64,000 nucleotides of DNA from the NCBI RefSeq assembly GCF_025751555.1, contig NZ_JAOWLB010000002.1, positions 186,001 through 250,000 on the forward strand. Reading direction: 5' to 3'. A program made the position numbers and the translations under genes. Shown in pieces: positions 16,455 to 24,451 of this stretch. Within the stretch, counting starts at the first letter, position 1. Each line of letters begins with the position of its first letter. This DNA is from Ruegeria aquimaris. Lineage in GTDB: Bacteria > Pseudomonadota > Alphaproteobacteria > Rhodobacterales > Rhodobacteraceae. The notes under the pieces are model-generated. The model had not been told where the DNA came from and ran no database searches. It was given only the letters and a program-made list of their open reading frames with translations.

Positions 16455-18500
16455 TCAGATATCCTTCATCAGCCTTAGCGCGTCATAGATCGCGGCATGG
16501 GTGTTGCGGGCGCTGACCGCGTCACCGATGCGAAAGAGCTGGAACGCACCGTCGGGATTGGTTTCGATCCTCTGCGGATGCCCGTCGATCAGCGACTGAT
16601 AGTCGACCTCGCCGCCATTGCGCGACAGCGGGCGCAATTCGAAATAGAGGTCGGCTATCGGCATGGTGCCATAGTTCACCACCACCTGGTCATAGGTCTG
16701 GTCCTTGCTGAAGCTGCTGTAATCGGTACCGATTTTCGCCTTCAGCCGGTTCCCGTCGCGGGTCACGTCCAGCAGGCGGCGGGTGACGGTAAAGGTCACA
16801 TCCTTGTCCTGAAGCGCGCGCATATAGGGGACCAGATTCATGCCCATGATATCGGGGGCAAAGCTGCGATCGGGGGTCATCACCTCGACCTTTGCGCCCG
16901 CATTGGCGGCAATCTCGGCCGCCATCACGCCCGGGTGGTCGCCGCTTTCGTCATAGATCAGCACCTCGCGCCCCGGTTTCACATCGCCCGAGATCACGTC
17001 CCAGGTGCTGACCAGCAGGTCGTTCTCGCGCCCGGATTCAAAGAGCTTGGTGTTGGGCAGGCCACCGGTGGCGACGATCACCACATCGGGGTTCAGCGCG
17101 GTCACATCCGCCGCCTCGGCCCAGGTGTTGAAGTGAAACTCGACATCGCGGGCGGCGCATTGCGCCATGCGCCAGTCAACGATGCCGATCATCTCGCGGC
17201 GGCGCGGGTTCTGCACGGTCAGGCGGATCTGGCCGCCGGGGTCGGGCTGGGCCTCGAACACGGTCACATGGTGGCCGCGCTCGGCGGCGACACGCGCGGC
17301 TTCCAGCCCTGCCGGACCGGCGCCCACGATCACGACCCGCTTGCGGGTCTCCGCCGCCGGGATCTGATGCGGCATGGTCAGTTCGCGCCCGGTGGCGGGG
17401 TTGTGAATGCACAGCGCCTCGCCCGCCTGATAGATCCGGTCCAGGCAATAAGTGGCGCCGACACAGGGGCGGATATCGTGTTCGCGACCCTCGACGATCT
17501 TTTGCACCAGATAAGGGTCGGCCATATGGGCACGGGTCATGCCCACCATGTCGAGCTGCCCGGTGACAATGGCATGGCGCGCGGTGGCGACATCGGGGAT
17601 TTTAGAGGCATGGAAGGTGGGCATGCCGACCTCGGCCCGGACCCGCCCGGCGAAATCGAGATGCGGCGCGGCCTTCATCCCCTGCACCGGGATCATGTCG
17701 GTCATCGCGGGGTCGGTGTGGATCCGGCCCCGGTTGATGTTGAGATAGTCGAGCTGCCCGGTCGCCTTGAACATATGGGCGATCTGCATGCCCATCTCTT
17801 CGGTGATGCCGCCCGTCTGCGCCTCGTCGGGGGCAAAGCGGGTGCCGACGATGAAATCCTCGCCGACCCGCTTGCGCACCGCGTCGATGATATCGAGCGT
17901 CAGTTGCATCCGGGTTTGCAACGTCGCCTTGCCATAAGGGCCATCGAGCTCGTTGCTGAGCGGCGACATGAACTGATCCAGCAGGTGGCCGTGGGTCATG
18001 ATCTCGACCCCGTCCAACCCCGCCAGTTTCATCTTTTCGGCAGCATCGGCGAAGTCGCCGATGATGCGGGAAATGTCCCACTCCTCGGCCAGTTTCGGAA
18101 ACCGGCGGTGCGCCGGTTCCCGGTCGGATGTCGAGCTGACCGAAGGCAGCCAGGCGCCCTTGTCCCAGCCGGTGCGGCGGCCCAGATGCGTGAGCTGGAT
18201 CATCACCGCGCAGCCGTGGTCGTGGCATTCGTCGGCCAGTTTCTTCATCCAGCCCACCACCTCGTCACGCCAGACCAGGATGTTGTTGAACACCGGCGGG
18301 CTGTCACGACTGACCGAGGCGGACCCGGCGGTCATGGTCATTGCCACGCCCGCCTTGGCGCGTTCAACGTGATAGGCGCGATAGCGGTCCTTTGGCAGGC
18401 CGTCCTCGGGATAGGCCGGTTCATGACTGGTGGTCATGATCCGGTTTTTCAGGGTCAGGTGTTTCAGCTGATAGGGTTGCAGCAGCGGGTCGCGGGACAT
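16455..18500 (-). CDS. Demethylase-type flavo-iron-sulfur oxidoreductase (DgcA/N-methylproline-demethylase-like)
   Basis: A 681-aa enzyme with an Old-Yellow-Enzyme barrel (1-335), an iron-sulfur region, and FAD/NAD folds (VVIVGAGPAGLEAARVAAERG near residue 390). The cluster motif is altered to C346-X2-A349-X2-C352-X11-C364, where the second cysteine of trimethylamine dehydrogenase is alanine. From memory, the RPCVGATYC reading is characteristic of the dimethylglycine-demethylase subunit DgcA and the stachydrine-pathway N-methylproline demethylase, so the change is probably a family trait. It is second in the leftward cassette, 9 bases after mttB. Expected role: removing methyl groups from a methylated amino acid. 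Confidence 0.85.
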   Translation of the reverse strand: MSRDPLLQPYQLKHLTLKNRIMTTSHEPAYPEDGLPKDRYRAYHVERAKAGVAMTMTAGSASVSRDSPPVFNNILVWRDEVVGWMKKLADECHDHGCAVMIQLTHLGRRTGWDKGAWLPSVSSTSDREPAHRRFPKLAEEWDISRIIGDFADAAEKMKLAGLDGVEIMTHGHLLDQFMSPLSNELDGPYGKATLQTRMQLTLDIIDAVRKRVGEDFIVGTRFAPDEAQTGGITEEMGMQIAHMFKATGQLDYLNINRGRIHTDPAMTDMIPVQGMKAAPHLDFAGRVRAEVGMPTFHASKIPDVATARHAIVTGQLDMVGMTRAHMADPYLVQKIVEGREHDIRPCVGATYCLDRIYQAGEALCIHNPATGRELTMPHQIPAAETRKRVVIVGAGPAGLEAARVAAERGHHVTVFEAQPDPGGQIRLTVQNPRRREMIGIVDWRMAQCAARDVEFHFNTWAEAADVTALNPDVVIVATGGLPNTKLFESGRENDLLVSTWDVISGDVKPGREVLIYDESGDHPGVMAAEIAANAGAKVEVMTPDRSFAPDIMGMNLVPYMRALQDKDVTFTVTRRLLDVTRDGNRLKAKIGTDYSSFSKDQTYDQVVVNYGTMPIADLYFELRPLSRNGGEVDYQSLIDGHPQRIETNPDGAFQLFRIGDAVSARNTHAAIYDALRLMKDI

Positions 18501-18509
18501 GGGCTTTCC

Positions 18510-20078
18510 TCAGTACCAGGCATCGGGCATGGAGGCTTTCTTGCGGTCGATGAACTCGCGCAGCGCCTCGTCGGTCGCGTCGTCCATCGCCGGTGCCTCG
18601 TAGGTGTTCAGGATGTCCTTCCACCGCTTGTTGGCACGGGTGGCATAATCGGCGCTGCCCTGTTCGAACCAGGTCTCGTGGGTCTGATCGTCGTTCAGCC
18701 CGCTGTCCCAATAGGCGGTTTCATAATGGCGCAGGGTGTGGTCGGTGCCGAACATATGCTCGCCCGGGCCGTTCTGCGCCAGCGCATCGAAACCGAGAGT
18801 ATCCTCGTTCACCTCGATCCCGGCCAGATAGGAATGCAGCGCGCCGCACATGTCGGTATCCATCACGAATTTCTCGTAGGACATGCTGAGCAGACCATCG
18901 ACAAAACCGGCCGAATGCAGGATGTAGTTCGCGCCGCCCTGCACCGCCGACATCATCGACATCATCGCCTGCTGCATGGCCTGCCCGTCGGGCGCCTTGG
19001 AGGTCGAAAAATTGCCGGCGCAGCGCAGCGGCATGTTCAGACGGCGCGCCAGTTGGCCCATAACCAGCGAACCCAGCGCCGGTTCCGGCGTGCCAAAGGT
19101 GGGGCTGCCTGAGCGCAGGCTCATCGACGACAGGAACCCGGCCAGAATGGTCGGCGCGCCGGGGCGGGTCAGCTGGGCGATGGCGCAGGAGGCCATGGAT
19201 TCGGCCAGACACTGCGCCACAGCCCCCGCCATGGTCAGCGGCGACACGGCGCCCCCCAAGAGAAACGGCAGGTGGATCGAGCCCTGCCCCGCCGCCGCAT
19301 AGGTCCGGATGCCCGAGGCGGTGACGCCGTCGATCACCAGCGGCGAGGTGGTGTTGAAATTGCCCATGATCACGCAGTTTTGGTCGACGAAATCCGCGCC
19401 GAACAGGATCCGGCACATCTCGATACTGTCGGCGGCGCGTTCGGGCGCGGTGATCGAACCCAGAAAGGCGCGGTCGGAATAGCGCATGTGGGAATAGACC
19501 ATGTCGAGATGCCGCTTGTTCACCGGGATATCCGTCGGCTCGCAGATGGTGCCGCCGGAATGGTGCAGCCAGGGCGAGGACTGGCCCAGCTTGATCAGGT
19601 TCTGGAAGTCCTGGATGGTGCCGTAGCGGCGGCCATTGTCCATGTCCATCACGAAGGGCGAGCCATAGGCAGGCGCGAACACCATCGCATCGCCACCGAT
19701 ATCGACATTGTTGGCCGGGTTGCGCGCATGCTGGGTAAAGCGCGCGGGCGCGGTTTTCAGGATCTCGCGCAACATGCCCGGCTCGAACCGGACGTTCCAG
19801 GTGTTGGCCCGGACATCGGAGACCTGCGCGCCCGCCTTCTTGTAGAGCTTCATGCTCTCTTCGTCGTCGCGCAGCTCGATCCCGATTTCGGCCAGGATAC
19901 GGTCGGCGGTGGCCTCAATCTTCTCCAGCGCCTCCTCGCCCAACAGATCGTAGGCAGGGATCTTGCGGGTGATATAGGGCACCCGCAGGTGCAGGTTCTG
20001 TCCCGGCTCGGCCGAACGGGTGGATTTGTCGGAGCTGCGGCGCGCGCGCCGCGACCTGGCGGGAGTCTGATCGGTCAT
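18510..20078 (-). CDS. MttB-family (COG5598) methyltransferase, non-pyrrolysine
   Basis: A 522-aa trimethylamine/betaine:corrinoid methyltransferase homologue. The ATG at 20078 is chosen over an in-frame TTG at 20141; the arginine-rich N-terminus (RSRRARRSS) is usual for roseobacter members. The reading frame has no internal amber codon, so it belongs to the non-pyrrolysine branch that includes the glycine-betaine (MtgB) and proline-betaine (MtpB) enzymes. It heads a leftward cassette with two demethylase-type oxidoreductases and a ProC-like gene. No corrinoid-protein gene lies nearby, so the methyl acceptor must come from elsewhere or be different. Confidence 0.88.
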   Translation of the reverse strand: MTDQTPARSRRARRSSDKSTRSAEPGQNLHLRVPYITRKIPAYDLLGEEALEKIEATADRILAEIGIELRDDEESMKLYKKAGAQVSDVRANTWNVRFEPGMLREILKTAPARFTQHARNPANNVDIGGDAMVFAPAYGSPFVMDMDNGRRYGTIQDFQNLIKLGQSSPWLHHSGGTICEPTDIPVNKRHLDMVYSHMRYSDRAFLGSITAPERAADSIEMCRILFGADFVDQNCVIMGNFNTTSPLVIDGVTASGIRTYAAAGQGSIHLPFLLGGAVSPLTMAGAVAQCLAESMASCAIAQLTRPGAPTILAGFLSSMSLRSGSPTFGTPEPALGSLVMGQLARRLNMPLRCAGNFSTSKAPDGQAMQQAMMSMMSAVQGGANYILHSAGFVDGLLSMSYEKFVMDTDMCGALHSYLAGIEVNEDTLGFDALAQNGPGEHMFGTDHTLRHYETAYWDSGLNDDQTHETWFEQGSADYATRANKRWKDILNTYEAPAMDDATDEALREFIDRKKASMPDAWY

Positions 20079-20126
20079 GGGTGGAACCTGCGATAAACGG
20101 CGAAACTGATCTATCTGTGCGAGACT

Positions 20127-20162
20127 CGACACTTGTGTCAAGTAACTTGTGCAGTGGTGTCG
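20127..20162. promoter_or_regulatory. Inverted repeats in the mttB/TetR divergent promoter region, likely operator
   Basis: The 104-base gap between the mttB start and the TetR start contains a perfect palindrome, ACTTG-TGT-CAAGT at 20131-20143. It is nested in a wider pair, CGACAC (20127-20132) and GTGTCG (20157-20162). A second ACTTGTG follows at 20145-20151. This placement fits autoregulated repression by the adjacent TetR protein. Confidence 0.55.
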
Positions 20163-20182
20163 ATACTGTTAGGTCTTTCACC

Positions 20183-20806
20183 ATGACGATCGCGCCCAAA
20201 CCCTCCAGCACCGAAGCCGCCTGGCTGGCCGCCGCCTATGACCTGTTGACCGAAAGCGGGGTCGAGGCGGTCAAGATCATGCCGCTGGCGCAGAAACTGG
20301 GCGTCGCGCGCACCGGATTCTATTGGCATTTCAAGGATCGCGAGGCCCTGCTGGAGGCGATGGTGCGCCGTTGGGAGGAAAAGAACACCGGCAATCTGGT
20401 GGCCCGGACCGAGGCCTTTGCCGAGAGCATCGTCGAGGCGATGTTCAACCTGTTCGATTGCTGGCTGGACGACGCATTGTTCGATGCCCGGCTGGACCTG
20501 GCGATTCGCAACTGGGCGCGCAACGATGCTGGGCTTCAGGCGCGGCTCGACCGGGCCGATCTGGCGCGGCAGAACGCGGTCGCCGCGATGTTCCTGCGGT
20601 TCGGCTATTCCACGCAGCAGGCCAATGTGCGGGCGATGACGGTGATGTACACCCAGGTCGGCTATATCTCGATGCGGATCGAGGAAAACCCCGAGACCCG
20701 GCTGGCCAATATGCCCGACTATGTCGAGGTGTTCACCGGGGTCACCCCGTCAGAGACGGATATCGACCGGTTCATGTCGCGGCACCCGGAATCCGGTCCG
20801 CGCTAA
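20183..20806 (+). CDS. TetR-family transcriptional regulator of the mttB cassette
   Basis: A 207-aa regulator. The start at MTIAPKPSS (20183) is preferred because upstream in-frame residues would read through the divergent promoter. The helix-turn-helix lies at about residues 12-55 (LLTESGVEAVKIMPLAQKLG, then ARTGFYWHFKDREALLEA). The C-terminal domain is helical and non-specific. It is divergent from mttB with palindromic DNA between, so it most likely controls the methyl-amine cassette and itself. The ligand is probably a quaternary or tertiary amine or a breakdown product, by inference from context only. Confidence 0.88.
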   Translation: MTIAPKPSSTEAAWLAAAYDLLTESGVEAVKIMPLAQKLGVARTGFYWHFKDREALLEAMVRRWEEKNTGNLVARTEAFAESIVEAMFNLFDCWLDDALFDARLDLAIRNWARNDAGLQARLDRADLARQNAVAAMFLRFGYSTQQANVRAMTVMYTQVGYISMRIEENPETRLANMPDYVEVFTGVTPSETDIDRFMSRHPESGPR

Positions 20807-20866
20807 CCGGTTGTAAACGGACCTGCCGATAACGTCCGGGGAGAGGAAGAATCCCGGACAGGCAGA

Positions 20867-21583
20867 ATGCCCAGAGACCGTACCTTGAATGCCCTTCTTG
20901 CGCCCGTGCTGCGGCAGGCGGCCTTGTGCCTGCTTGCCCTGCCCGCCCCTGCGGCGGCAACGGTCGATCCCGGCATTTCGGGCCTGTGCGACATGGCCGC
21001 CCGGCGCGCGGCGCGCGCCCATGACGTGCCGCTCGACGTGATGCGCGCGATCACCCGGGTCGAAACCGGGCGCAACAGCGGCGGCGCGCTGGAACCCTGG
21101 CCCTGGACCGTCAACATGGAGGGTGTCGGTCACTGGTTCCCCTCGCAGACCGCCGCGCAGACATATGTATTTGAGCGGTTCAAATCGGGCGCGCGCAGTT
21201 TCGACGTGGGCTGTTTCCAGATCAACTACCGCTGGCACAGCCAGGCCTTCCGCTCGATCGACGAGATGTTCGACCCCGAGATCAACGCCGATTACGCCGC
21301 CCGCTTCCTCAAGGATCTGTATGGCGAGCTGGGGTCATGGAACGCGGCGGCGGGCGCGTTTCATTCGCGCACCCCGTCGCTGGCCGATGCCTATGCCGCC
21401 CGGTTCGAGAAAACACGGATCCGGATGGACGATGCCAGCCCCGAACCGCAGCCCGGGCCGCTGACGGCAGCGCGGGCGCAGCCGCTGATCGCCCTTGGCG
21501 GCCCGGCGTCACCCGGCGCAACGCGCCTGGGGTCGCTGGTTGCCACCGGCCAGGCTGGCCGTGCCTTTATCCCGTTCAACTAG
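20867..21583 (+). CDS. Lytic transglycosylase (SLT domain), possibly flagellum-dedicated
   Basis: A 238-aa exported muramidase-like enzyme. Residues 1-31 form a signal peptide (LCLLALPAPAAA). The catalytic glutamate is E66 in MRAITRVETGRNSGG, and the FDVGCFQINYRWH and WNAAAGAFHSRTP blocks complete the fold. It is 25 bases upstream of flhA in the same direction, after GGGGAGAGGAAG. Alphaproteobacteria whose FlgJ lacks the peptidoglycan-cutting domain use a separate enzyme (SltF in Rhodobacter sphaeroides) to open the wall for the rod. This gene is a good candidate for that job, though a general wall-recycling role cannot be excluded. Confidence 0.85.
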   Translation: MPRDRTLNALLAPVLRQAALCLLALPAPAAATVDPGISGLCDMAARRAARAHDVPLDVMRAITRVETGRNSGGALEPWPWTVNMEGVGHWFPSQTAAQTYVFERFKSGARSFDVGCFQINYRWHSQAFRSIDEMFDPEINADYAARFLKDLYGELGSWNAAAGAFHSRTPSLADAYAARFEKTRIRMDDASPEPQPGPLTAARAQPLIALGGPASPGATRLGSLVATGQAGRAFIPFN

Positions 21584-21608
21584 GATCGCCGCCTTGCCGA
21601 GAATTGAC

Positions 21609-23681
21609 ATGAGAACGCTGTTCAGCCCGACCGTTTTGCTGTCGCTGGCGCTGATGGCGATCATCGTGATGATGATCCTGCCGATGCCCGCCTGGGTGCT
21701 GGATATCGGGCTGGCGGCCTCTTTCGCGCTGGCGATCCTGATCTTTACCCTGACCCTGTTCATCGAGCGGCCGCTCGATTTCTCGTCTTTTCCGACGATC
21801 CTGCTCGCCTCGCTGATGCTGCGGCTGTCGCTCAATGTCTCCTCGACCAAGTTGATCATCGGTCAGGGGCATACCGGGCCCAATGCCGCCGGCGACGTGA
21901 TCGAGGGGTTTGCCCAGTTCGTGATGAGCGGCAGCATCTTCCTGGGCCTCGTGGTGTTCGGCGTGCTCTTGATCGTCAACTTCATGGTGATCACCAAGGG
22001 CGCCGCCCGCATGGCCGAAGTCGGCGCGCGCTTTGCGCTGGACGGGATGCCGGGCAAGCAGCTGGCCATCGACAGCGACATGTCGGCGGGCGCCATCGAC
22101 CACCAGCAGGCCAAGGCCCGGCGCGAACTGGAACAGCAGGAGACCACGTTTTTCGGCTCGCTCGACGGGGCGTCGAAATTCGTCAAGGGCGATGCCATCG
22201 CCGGGCTGCTGATCACGCTTCTGAACCTGGTGATGGGGCTGATCATGGGGGTCATCGTGCATGGCATGCCGGTGGGCGCCGCGTTCGAGACCTATGCCAT
22301 CCTGACGGTCGGCGACGGGCTGGTGTCGCAGATCCCAGCCGTGATCATCTCGATCGCCTCGGCGCTCTTGCTGGCGCGCGGCGGCACCCAGGGGGCGACG
22401 GACAGCGCACTGTTCTCGCAGCTGGGGCGGCACCCGGCGGCGCTGGCCACGGTGGCGGTGCTGATGGTGCTGTTCGCGCTGGTGCCCGGCCTGCCCTTTC
22501 TGCCCTTCATCGCGGGCGGCGCAGTGCTGGGCTATGCCGCCTGGTCGATGTACCGCAAGCAAAGGGCGGCGGCGGAAAGCGCGGCCAGGGCAGGGGCCGA
22601 GGTGGCGCCGGTGGCACGTCAGGGCATTGGCGATATCCTCGATCTCGACGACGTGCATCTGGAATTCGCCCCCGACCTGGTGGGCATGGCGTTGGACCCC
22701 GGCACCGGGCTGGACGCCCGGATCGCCAATATGCGCACTCATGTGGCCTCGGTCTACGGGCTGATCCTGCCCGATATCCGGCTGACCGATCAGGCCGAGC
22801 TGCCCTCTGGCACCTATGTGATCAAGGTGCAGGGGGTCGAGCAGGCCCGTGGCCTGCTGCACCCCGATCTGATCCTGGCGCTGATGACCGACCAGCCCGA
22901 CGCCCTGCCCGATGGCAAGGACGTGAGCGAGCCGGTCTATGGCGCCCCCGCCCGCTGGATCCTGCCCAAGGATCAGGAGACCGCCGCGCTGTCGGGGGCC
23001 ACGATCGTGGCCCCGCCCGAGATCCTGGCGACCCATCTGCTGGAGGTGATCAAGCAGAACTTTGCCCGGCTGCTGACGCTCAAATCGCTGCGCCGGCTAC
23101 TGTCCGAGATGACGCAATTGTCCGATCCCGGCCGCGCCGAGGCCAACCGCAAGCTGCTGGACGAGCTGATCCCCGACAAGGTGCCGATCGACACGCTGCA
23201 CGCGGTGCTGCGGCTCTTGCTGGACGAACGGGTGTCGATCCGCAACATGCCGCTGATCCTGGAAGCGGTGGCCGAAGCGCGGCTCGCCACCACCCAGCCC
23301 GAGGCGATCTGTGAGCATGTCCGCCAGCGGCTGGGCTTCCAACTGGTGGCCGAGATGAAACGACCCGACGGCTCGATCCCGCTGGTGCAGCTGGCGCCCG
23401 AATGGGAAGAGACCTTTGCCACCTATCAGCTGGACGGCGCGGGCGGCGGGATGGATATTGCGCTGCCGCCCGACCTGTTCAACAAGCTGGCGGACGGGAT
23501 CGCGCGGCGCCTGGGCCAGACCGCGAGCCAGGGGATTTTTGCGGCGCTTGTCACCTCGACCCGGCGGCGGCGGTTCCTGCGCACCATCCTGCGTGCGCGC
23601 GGCATCTCGAACCCGGTGCTGTCCTTCGAGGAAATCGGGCTCGAGGCGCGGCCCTCGCTGGTCGGGCAGGTGCCGACATGA
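21609..23681 (+). CDS. flhA: Flagellar export gate protein FlhA
   Basis: A 690-aa type III export component. The start at MRTLFSPTVLL (21609) directly opens the first membrane helix; an upstream in-frame ATG would add 38 residues overlapping the previous gene. The N-terminal half holds about eight helices with the cytoplasmic FHIPEP-type loop (AIDHQQAKARRELEQQE, then FVKGDAIAGL). The C-terminal half is the chaperone/substrate docking domain (VLSFEEIG near the end). It forms the nonameric ring of the export gate. Its stop overlaps the fliR start (ATGA). Confidence 0.97.
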   Translation: MRTLFSPTVLLSLALMAIIVMMILPMPAWVLDIGLAASFALAILIFTLTLFIERPLDFSSFPTILLASLMLRLSLNVSSTKLIIGQGHTGPNAAGDVIEGFAQFVMSGSIFLGLVVFGVLLIVNFMVITKGAARMAEVGARFALDGMPGKQLAIDSDMSAGAIDHQQAKARRELEQQETTFFGSLDGASKFVKGDAIAGLLITLLNLVMGLIMGVIVHGMPVGAAFETYAILTVGDGLVSQIPAVIISIASALLLARGGTQGATDSALFSQLGRHPAALATVAVLMVLFALVPGLPFLPFIAGGAVLGYAAWSMYRKQRAAAESAARAGAEVAPVARQGIGDILDLDDVHLEFAPDLVGMALDPGTGLDARIANMRTHVASVYGLILPDIRLTDQAELPSGTYVIKVQGVEQARGLLHPDLILALMTDQPDALPDGKDVSEPVYGAPARWILPKDQETAALSGATIVAPPEILATHLLEVIKQNFARLLTLKSLRRLLSEMTQLSDPGRAEANRKLLDELIPDKVPIDTLHAVLRLLLDERVSIRNMPLILEAVAEARLATTQPEAICEHVRQRLGFQLVAEMKRPDGSIPLVQLAPEWEETFATYQLDGAGGGMDIALPPDLFNKLADGIARRLGQTASQGIFAALVTSTRRRRFLRTILRARGISNPVLSFEEIGLEARPSLVGQVPT

Positions 23682-24451
23682 TCGCGCTGCCGCCCGAGCT
23701 CCTGACCCTGATCTCTGCCGAGCTCTGGCAGGTGTTCGCGGTATTCCTGCGGGTATCGGCCCTGGTTTCGGTGCTGCCCGCGTTTGGAGAATCGTCGATC
23801 CCGATGCGGGTCCGGTTCGGAGTGGCGGCGGCGTTTTCCCTGATCATCGCCCCTGCGACCCCTGCCGCGCCCGCCGTCGCGGACCCGATGCAGTTCGCCG
23901 CCCTGGCAGGGACCGAGGCGCTGGCCGGGCTGGCCATGGGCCTCGGCATCCGGCTCTTTGCCATGGCGCTTCAGGTGGCGGGGATGATCGCGGCTCAGGC
24001 CACCTCGCTATCACAGCTGCTGGGCGGCGCGGTCAGCGAGCCGACACCGGCGATGGGGCACCTGCTGATGATGGCGGGCCTGACCCTGGCGGTCATGGCC
24101 GGGCTGCATGTGCGCGCCGCCGAGTTCCTGATCCGGTCCTATACCCTGTTCCCGGTGGGCGAATTGCCGGCTGCGGCGAGCCTGACGCAATGGGGCGTGG
24201 CGCAGGTGGGCCGGATGTTTGCCCTGGCCTTTGGCCTGGCCGCGCCTTTTGTCATCCTGTCGCTGATCTACAACCTGGCGCTTGGGGCGATCAACCGGGC
24301 GATGCCACAACTGATGGTCGCCTTTGTCGGCGCGCCGCTGATCACCTTTGGCGGCATGGCGCTGCTTCTGGTGGCGACGCCGGTGATCCTGTCGGTCTGG
24401 CTTGACGCCTTGATGGCGTTCTTCCAGGACCCGGTCGGGGCGCGGCCATGA
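23678..24451 (+). CDS. fliR: Flagellar export protein FliR
   Basis: A 257-aa, highly hydrophobic inner-membrane protein that joins FliP and FliQ in the core export channel. The ATG at 23678 overlaps the flhA stop by ATGA, so the two are translationally coupled. Typical features are the opening helix (WQVFAVFLRVSALVSVLPAFGE), a QATSLSQLLGG block and several further helices. It overlaps flhB by four bases at its 3' end. The partners fliP and fliQ lie in other operons of the window. Confidence 0.96.
   Translation: MIALPPELLTLISAELWQVFAVFLRVSALVSVLPAFGESSIPMRVRFGVAAAFSLIIAPATPAAPAVADPMQFAALAGTEALAGLAMGLGIRLFAMALQVAGMIAAQATSLSQLLGGAVSEPTPAMGHLLMMAGLTLAVMAGLHVRAAEFLIRSYTLFPVGELPAAASLTQWGVAQVGRMFALAFGLAAPFVILSLIYNLALGAINRAMPQLMVAFVGAPLITFGGMALLLVATPVILSVWLDALMAFFQDPVGARP

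Noticed and set aside
16497-19112. A plus-strand open frame of about 870 codons opposite the DgcA-like and mttB genes
   Set aside because: Antisense to two convincing enzymes, with composition typical of a mirror frame and no recognisable domain.
18510-20078. Pyrrolysine-encoding mttB
   Set aside because: The frame contains no in-frame amber codon and no pyl genes are nearby; both MttB proteins belong to the non-pyrrolysine branch.
20803-20817. CtrA-like site before the transglycosylase-flhA run (CTAA-N7-TAAA)
   Set aside because: Only 6 of 8 positions match and it overlaps the end of the TetR gene; too weak to list with the other four.
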